Source: Limisphaerales bacterium | GTDB lineage: Bacteria > Verrucomicrobiota > Verrucomicrobiia > Limisphaerales > SXTU01 | Direction: 5' to 3' | Assembly: GCA_009773355.1 (NCBI GenBank) | Contig: WRPG01000029.1 | Span: 1 to 58,334 of the forward strand | Length of the DNA: 58,334 nucleotides | Part shown: positions 52,849-58,334 of the stretch, in pieces | Layout of the letters: each line of letters opens with the position of its first letter | Numbering within the stretch: the stretch's first letter is position 1 | Made by a program: the position numbers and the translations under genes | The notes under the pieces: model-generated | Told to the model about the DNA's origin: nothing | Databases searched by the model: none | What the model saw: only the letters and a program-made list of their open reading frames with translations

Positions 52849-52942
52849 GGAGCGCGGCCTTCACGCCGCCGAGCTGTCCGTGGCAAACGGCGGGAGGCGT
52901 TTGCGGGTGTCGTGACTTTCTGCGGCCTGAAGGCCGCGCTCC
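52849..52942. repeat. Inverted repeat of GAGCGCGGCCTTCA type
   Basis: A 21-base left arm (52849-52869, starting GGAGCGCGGCCTTCA) matches the reverse complement of the right arm (52922-52942) at 20 of 21 positions. Each arm contains the small palindrome GCGGCCTGAAGGCCGC or a near copy. The centre has a GCAAACGGCGGGAGGCGTTTGC hairpin. It sits between the NIPSNAP gene and the aldolase gene. Confidence 0.85.
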
Positions 52943-53005
52943 CCCGCGCGTGAGAAACTGCTTGCGTGTTTGGCGGCGGGGGTGTTTCTCCCGGCAAAGC
53001 ATTTC

Positions 53006-53776
53006 ATGAAAACTTCCTTGCCGCCGAACGCCTTCAAGCAGGCCCTCCGCGCGGGCCGTCCGCAAATCGGCCTGTGGAGCAGCCTGTGCAGCAGCCTCAC
53101 CACACAGATCATCGCGGGCGCGGGCTTCGACTGGCTGCTGATTGACACCGAGCACGCGCCGAACGAGCTGCCCGCCGTCTTCAACCACTTGCAGGCATGC
53201 GTCGGCGGCACGGCGGCGCCGGTCGTGCGCGTGGCGTGGAACGACGCGATTCTCTTCAAGCGCCAGCTCGACATCGGCACGCAGAACTTCCTCGTGCCCT
53301 GGGTGCAGAACGCGGACGAAGCCCGCGCCGCCGTGCGCGCGGTGCGTTATCCGCCGCAGGGCATTCGCGGCGTCGCGGTCACGCACCGCGCGAACCAGTG
53401 GGGCCGGGTGACGGATTACTATCAGCGCGCCAACGACGAGGTCTGCGTGCTCGTGCAGCTCGAGACGCGCGCGGCGCTCAGTCAAATCGAGGCCATCGGC
53501 GCGGTGGACGGCGTGGACGGCCTCTTCATCGGGCCGAGCGACCTCGCGGCGGACATGGGCCACCTCGGCAACAACCGGCATCCCGACGTGAAGGCGCTGA
53601 TCGAGGAAGCGCTGCCGCGCATCCTCAAGACGGGCAAGGCGGCGGGCATCCTCGCGCCGGTCGAGGAGGACGCGAAGCACTGGTTGAAGCTGGGCTTCAC
53701 GTTCGTCGCCGTGGGTTCGGACTTGGGAATCCTGGCGCGCGGGAGCGAGGCGTTGGCGGCGAAGTTCAAGTCGTGA
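53006..53776 (+). CDS. HpcH/HpaI-family aldolase
   Basis: A 256-residue class II metal-dependent aldolase cleaving 2-keto-3-deoxy acids to pyruvate and an aldehyde. The start is the ATG at 53006 ([27 protein letters not shown]). Family motifs: [14 protein letters not shown] with the catalytic His region, [56 protein letters not shown] (metal-binding Glu/Asp) and [13 protein letters not shown]. Closest in style to the 2-keto-3-deoxy-L-rhamnonate / 4-hydroxy-2-oxoheptanedioate group. Its stop overlaps the GTG start of the dehydrogenase gene, so the two act together, probably in sugar-acid breakdown. Confidence 0.93.
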   Translation: MKTSLPPNAFKQALRAGRPQIGLWSSLCSSLTTQIIAGAGFDWLLIDTEHAPNELPAVFNHLQACVGGTAAPVVRVAWNDAILFKRQLDIGTQNFLVPWVQNADEARAAVRAVRYPPQGIRGVAVTHRANQWGRVTDYYQRANDEVCVLVQLETRAALSQIEAIGAVDGVDGLFIGPSDLAADMGHLGNNRHPDVKALIEEALPRILKTGKAAGILAPVEEDAKHWLKLGFTFVAVGSDLGILARGSEALAAKFKS

Positions 53777-54840
53777 ACGTCCCAGCCGAACAACTTGCAG
53801 CCCAGGCCGCCGCCATCCTCCGCGCGTGGGGCCTCGACGACGACAGCATCGCGGCGACGGTCGAAGTCATGCTCTACGCGGACTTGCGCGGCATCGAGTC
53901 GCACGGTGTCTCCACGCTCACGCTCTACGACGAGTATCGGCGCTCGAACAAGCTCACGCTCCGTCCGCAGCCGCGCGTGATCCGCGAGACGCCAGTGACG
54001 GCGCTGCTCGACGGCGACGGCGGCCTCGGCCATCTGCCGTCGCAGCGCGCGATGCGGCTGGCGGTGGACAAGGCGGCGAAGTGCGGCGTGGGCGTCGTCT
54101 CGGTGCGGAACTCGAATCACTTCGGCGCGGCGGGCGCCTACGCGATGATGGCGGTGGAGCGGGGTTTGATCGGGTTCGTCACCTGTGCGACGTGGCGGCC
54201 GGGCATCGTGCCGACGTTTGGCGCGGACGCGATGCTGGGCACGAACCCGATTGCCTTTGCCGCGCCGGGCAAAAGCGGTCCGCCCTTCTGCCTCGACATG
54301 GCGACCAGCACCGTGGCTTTCAACAAGGTGAAGATGGCCGCGTGGCACGGGAAGGAACTGCGGCCCGGCTGGGCGATGGACGCGAACGGCCAACCGCTCA
54401 CCGACGCGGCAGCGGCGGTGAAGAACATCCGGCTCACGCCCCTCGGCGGCCTGCCGGAGATGAGCAGCCACAAGGGCTACGGCCTGGCGACGATGGTGGA
54501 GATCCTGTCCACGACGTTGAGCGGCTCGTTCTTCGCGGCGACGCGCCCGCAGGAGCATCCCGCCGCGCCACGCCACAACGTCGGCCATTTCTTCCTCGCG
54601 CTAGACCCGAAGGCGTTCGCGGAGGAAGGGGAATTTGAGTCAGGCTTGGATTCAATGCTCGTCGCGCTGCGAGCGACCCGCCGCGCGGAGGAGAGTCAGC
54701 CGGTATTGGTCGCAGGCGATCCTGAACAAGAGCAACTAGTGACGCGGCGGCGCGACGGCATCCCGCTGTCGGAGGAAATGCGCAAAACCTTACGCGGGCT
54801 GGGCGAAGCGGTCGGGGTGCCTTGGCGGTTGGGCCAGTGA
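53773..54840 (+). CDS. Ldh2/malate-lactate dehydrogenase-family oxidoreductase
   Basis: A 355-residue NAD(P)-dependent enzyme with a GTG start overlapping the aldolase stop (GTGA). Motifs of the family: [16 protein letters not shown] with the catalytic His, [61 protein letters not shown], and [22 protein letters not shown]. The N-terminus is complete by family comparison. Members reduce 2-keto acids such as (S)-2-hydroxyacids, sulfolactate or ureidoglycolate. Pairing with an HpaI-type aldolase suggests reduction or oxidation of a keto acid in the same route. It converges on a pseudopilin gene with a 4-base gap. Confidence 0.92.
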   Translation: MNVPAEQLAAQAAAILRAWGLDDDSIAATVEVMLYADLRGIESHGVSTLTLYDEYRRSNKLTLRPQPRVIRETPVTALLDGDGGLGHLPSQRAMRLAVDKAAKCGVGVVSVRNSNHFGAAGAYAMMAVERGLIGFVTCATWRPGIVPTFGADAMLGTNPIAFAAPGKSGPPFCLDMATSTVAFNKVKMAAWHGKELRPGWAMDANGQPLTDAAAAVKNIRLTPLGGLPEMSSHKGYGLATMVEILSTTLSGSFFAATRPQEHPAAPRHNVGHFFLALDPKAFAEEGEFESGLDSMLVALRATRRAEESQPVLVAGDPEQEQLVTRRRDGIPLSEEMRKTLRGLGEAVGVPWRLGQ

Positions 54841-54844
54841 CAGC

Positions 54845-55672
54845 CTAGAAGTTGAAAAAGTTCGTCCTGCCCTGCGCCGCGTTGACAATATACCGCGCGG
54901 TGGCATTGGGGCCGGGCACAGGCTTTGCCTTCACCGCCGCGCCATCCATCAAGGTCCACAATAGTCGTCCACCATGAGCACCGCTTTTCGCCAACTGGCC
55001 CGTGAAGCGGGTGGGGTCTTCGTAGTATCCCGCAGGGGCATTGGCGTCGTGAGGGACCACGTTCGTGCTCATGTCGGAGGTGACGAAGTTGCGGCTGGGC
55101 TGCGGCCACTGCTGGACGCGCTTGCTCGGCGTCCAAACGCCGGTGTTGCCCGTGAAAGCATTCACCCCGTTCAGCCGGCCCCACATGAGCGTGATGTTCG
55201 CGTTGCGCTCGTCCACGGGGCGGTCGTTAAACCGGATTTCGTAGCGACTGGTGGCGTTGCGAAAACTGCCGGCGAAACGAGACTCGCCATACAGCGCCGG
55301 ACAGCGGAACAGCTTCACTTCCTGGGCGGTGGTGGTCCATGTGTTCGTAGGCGGAAGACTGGCGTAGCTGCGCAGGAAGAAAGCCCCATACACGCGATCC
55401 ATCAGATCCAAGTCTTGCCGCATGTAGCGCGGGTAAAGCGCCGTGCTCATCCCGCCGGGCAGGAAGTCATCATTGTCGCCGTGGTAGAGGTTGACCGCGA
55501 GGATGATCTGCTTGCTGTTGTTGGTGCAGACGCCGCCCTTGCCGGCCTGCTTGGCCTTGGCCAGCGCGGGCAGCAGCATTCCCGCAAGGATGGCGATGAT
55601 GGCAATGACAACCAGCAGTTCGATGAGGGTGAAACCTTCGGGCTTTGGCGTGGCTGGGCGCGCAGTCTTCAT
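54845..55672 (-). CDS. Type II secretion-type pseudopilin with H-X9-DG motif (second)
   Basis: A 275-residue protein. Leader [13 protein letters not shown] is followed by the [29 protein letters not shown] helix. The body has the usual CxxNxKQIxLAxxLY segment ([22 protein letters not shown]), a cysteine in LFRCPALYG, and C-terminally the H-X9-DG motif ([12 protein letters not shown]). Same family as 766-1575 but clearly divergent. Predicted to be processed by prepilin peptidase; no pilus or type II secretion genes are near. It is transcribed leftward just after thiC's end, with 109 bases between. Confidence 0.92.
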   Translation of the reverse strand: MKTARPATPKPEGFTLIELLVVIAIIAILAGMLLPALAKAKQAGKGGVCTNNSKQIILAVNLYHGDNDDFLPGGMSTALYPRYMRQDLDLMDRVYGAFFLRSYASLPPTNTWTTTAQEVKLFRCPALYGESRFAGSFRNATSRYEIRFNDRPVDERNANITLMWGRLNGVNAFTGNTGVWTPSKRVQQWPQPSRNFVTSDMSTNVVPHDANAPAGYYEDPTRFTGQLAKSGAHGGRLLWTLMDGAAVKAKPVPGPNATARYIVNAAQGRTNFFNF

Positions 55673-55749
55673 GGCTATGTTCTGGTGCTGATGCGGTGGA
55701 AGTTAATGCGGCGCACGGCATCGTCAACGAGAAGTTTTGGCTGCCAGTT

Positions 55750-55765
55750 GAGGCCACGTAGCCTC
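55750..55765 (-). terminator. Small hairpin downstream of thiC
   Basis: GAGGC and GCCTC flank a six-base loop 17-32 bases past the thiC stop. There is no T-tract after it on the minus strand, so its role as terminator is tentative. Confidence 0.3.
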
Positions 55766-55781
55766 GTTAGAAATAGGGGAC

Positions 55782-57793
<2,012 letters not shown>

Positions 57794-57849
57794 GACCGCG
57801 CGTTGTCGCGTTGCAGGCTGCGGGAAAGAGGAAAAGGGGGCCGGACGGG

Positions 57850-57965
57850 CACATCCCTTCGCCGGCATTACCCGGAGCAGGTTCGATGGGTCGGCGGCGC
57901 TCCCGCGTCGCCCTCTCAGCCTTTGCCGCATCTGCGGCCGGTTGGCTCCCCGATTCGAGGGGCAG
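57850..57965 (-). promoter_or_regulatory. TPP riboswitch (THI element) upstream of thiC
   Basis: On the minus strand the stretch 57965-57850 carries the conserved blocks in order: GGGGAGCC, a variable P3 hairpin (CCGCAGATGCGG), GGCTGAGAGGG, GACCCATCGAACCTG, then CCGGGTAATGCCGG and CGAAGGGATG. These are the canonical TPP-aptamer motifs (CTGAGA, ACCCxxxGAACCTG, CxxGxTAATxCCxG, CGxAGGGA). The aptamer ends about 97 bases before the thiC ATG, leaving room for an expression platform. The whole gap 57753-58110 holds this element, the short repeats at 57759-57793 and an otherwise featureless GC-rich stretch (57966-58110). Confidence 0.95.
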
Positions 57966-58110
57966 GTTACGCGGCCCGCCGGACGGGTCAAGCGGGCGGT
58001 TGGCGGGAGCGCGGTCCGGCAGCCGCCGCCACCCGGATGGCGCGCTCCGATGAAAAGCACGTTTGCCCGCGCCGGGAATTTGTGTTCCGCTGTGGGCAGG
58101 CATTCCGAAC

Positions 58111-58334
58111 ATGAGCACTTGGCGATACGTTCAAAATGGCCAGCCCTCCGCGCCGGTGGACACCGCCGCGCTGCAAGCGCTCCTCACCAGCGGCACGCTC
58201 TCCCCCGACACCTATGTCTGGCGTGAAGGCATGACCAACTGGCTCGCGGCGAAGTCGCTGCCGGAGTTTGCGAGCTGCCGGCCCGCCGCATCCCCGCCGG
58301 CGGTGCCGGCGTCGCCCGCCGCCGGCAGCGCCGC
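58111..58334 (+). CDS. GYF_2 (DUF4339) domain protein, N-terminal part
   Basis: The frame is open from the ATG at 58111 to the window edge (74 codons). Residues 3-55 are a GYF_2 domain: TWRYVQNGQPSAPVDTAAL, then LLTSGTLSPDTYVWREGMTNWLAA. This is the usual W-Y-x3-G...PVxxxxLxxLlxxGxlxxdtxVWrxGMxxW pattern. A Pro/Ala linker follows (SPPAVPASPAAG), as in proteins where the domain precedes membrane helices. The remainder is outside the window. Divergent from thiC. Confidence 0.9.
   Translation, partial: MSTWRYVQNGQPSAPVDTAALQALLTSGTLSPDTYVWREGMTNWLAAKSLPEFASCRPAASPPAVPASPAAGSA

Noticed and set aside
53197-53772. An N-terminal extension of the Ldh2-type dehydrogenase overlapping the aldolase gene
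   Set aside because: The translation is Arg/Gly-rich frame-shadow of the aldolase; a GTG at 53773 overlapping the aldolase stop gives the normal family N-terminus.

Overview
The window is GC-rich, tightly packed bacterial DNA. It most resembles the Verrucomicrobiota, perhaps a Pedosphaera or Limisphaerales-type soil or freshwater organism. This is inferred from family content, not from any marker alignment. The pointers are two stand-alone pseudopilins with an H-X9-DG motif, an OB-fold-type sensor protein, a zinc-ribbon Ser/Thr kinase fused to two WD40 propellers, futalosine-pathway menaquinone synthesis (MqnD), and many short palindromic intergenic repeats. I see no rRNA, tRNA, CRISPR array, insertion sequence or phage gene. 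Almost no start codon has a recognisable Shine-Dalgarno sequence.

Layout. 1-10.7 kb: housekeeping and orphan genes (sensor fragment, pseudopilin, MetA-type outer-membrane barrel, M14 carboxypeptidase, response regulator, MqnD, SDR, LeuRS, a disordered secreted protein). 10.9-18.6 kb: a chemosensory cluster of Wsp type, with two WspA-like receptors, a WspB-like CheW, a WspD-like CheW and a WspE-like CheA-receiver hybrid, plus a convergent single-domain receiver. CheR, CheB and a diguanylate cyclase are absent from the cluster. 18.8-33 kb: a cell-surface polysaccharide region. It has UDP-GlcNAc 6-dehydrogenase, a membrane SGNH hydrolase, UDP-GlcNAc 4-epimerase, a TerB-like protein, Wzm/Wzt ABC export, an HpnN-like RND transporter, a secreted WPF-repeat protein, a GT4 glycosyltransferase and an AsnB-type amidotransferase. 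33-42.2 kb: a toxin-antitoxin pair, a TPR-peroxiredoxin fusion, the kinase-WD40 protein, ArgC and a methyltransferase. 42.2-48 kb: a lone EboE-like protein, then a leftward operon for a second polysaccharide secretion machine (outer-membrane barrel, BY-kinase copolymerase, Wza-like export protein, membrane FHA protein). 48-58.3 kb: a CbiX-type chelatase, a NatAB-like ABC exporter interrupted by a SMI1/KNR4 protein, a Tat-exported NIPSNAP protein, an HpaI aldolase coupled to an Ldh2-type dehydrogenase, a second pseudopilin, ThiC behind a TPP riboswitch, and the start of a GYF_2-domain protein.

The most unusual signal is the set of palindromic repeats. At least a dozen composite inverted-repeat elements lie between genes. 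Two further elements sit in frame inside genes: about 22 codons in leuS and about 21 codons in the TPR-peroxiredoxin gene, both apparently without breaking the reading frame. At the glycosyltransferase/asnB junction, the two ends of one element supply the TAG stop codons of both converging genes. The pattern is reminiscent of Rickettsia palindromic elements that spread into coding sequence. The other notable system is the Wsp-like pathway, which has no visible adaptation enzymes or output enzyme.
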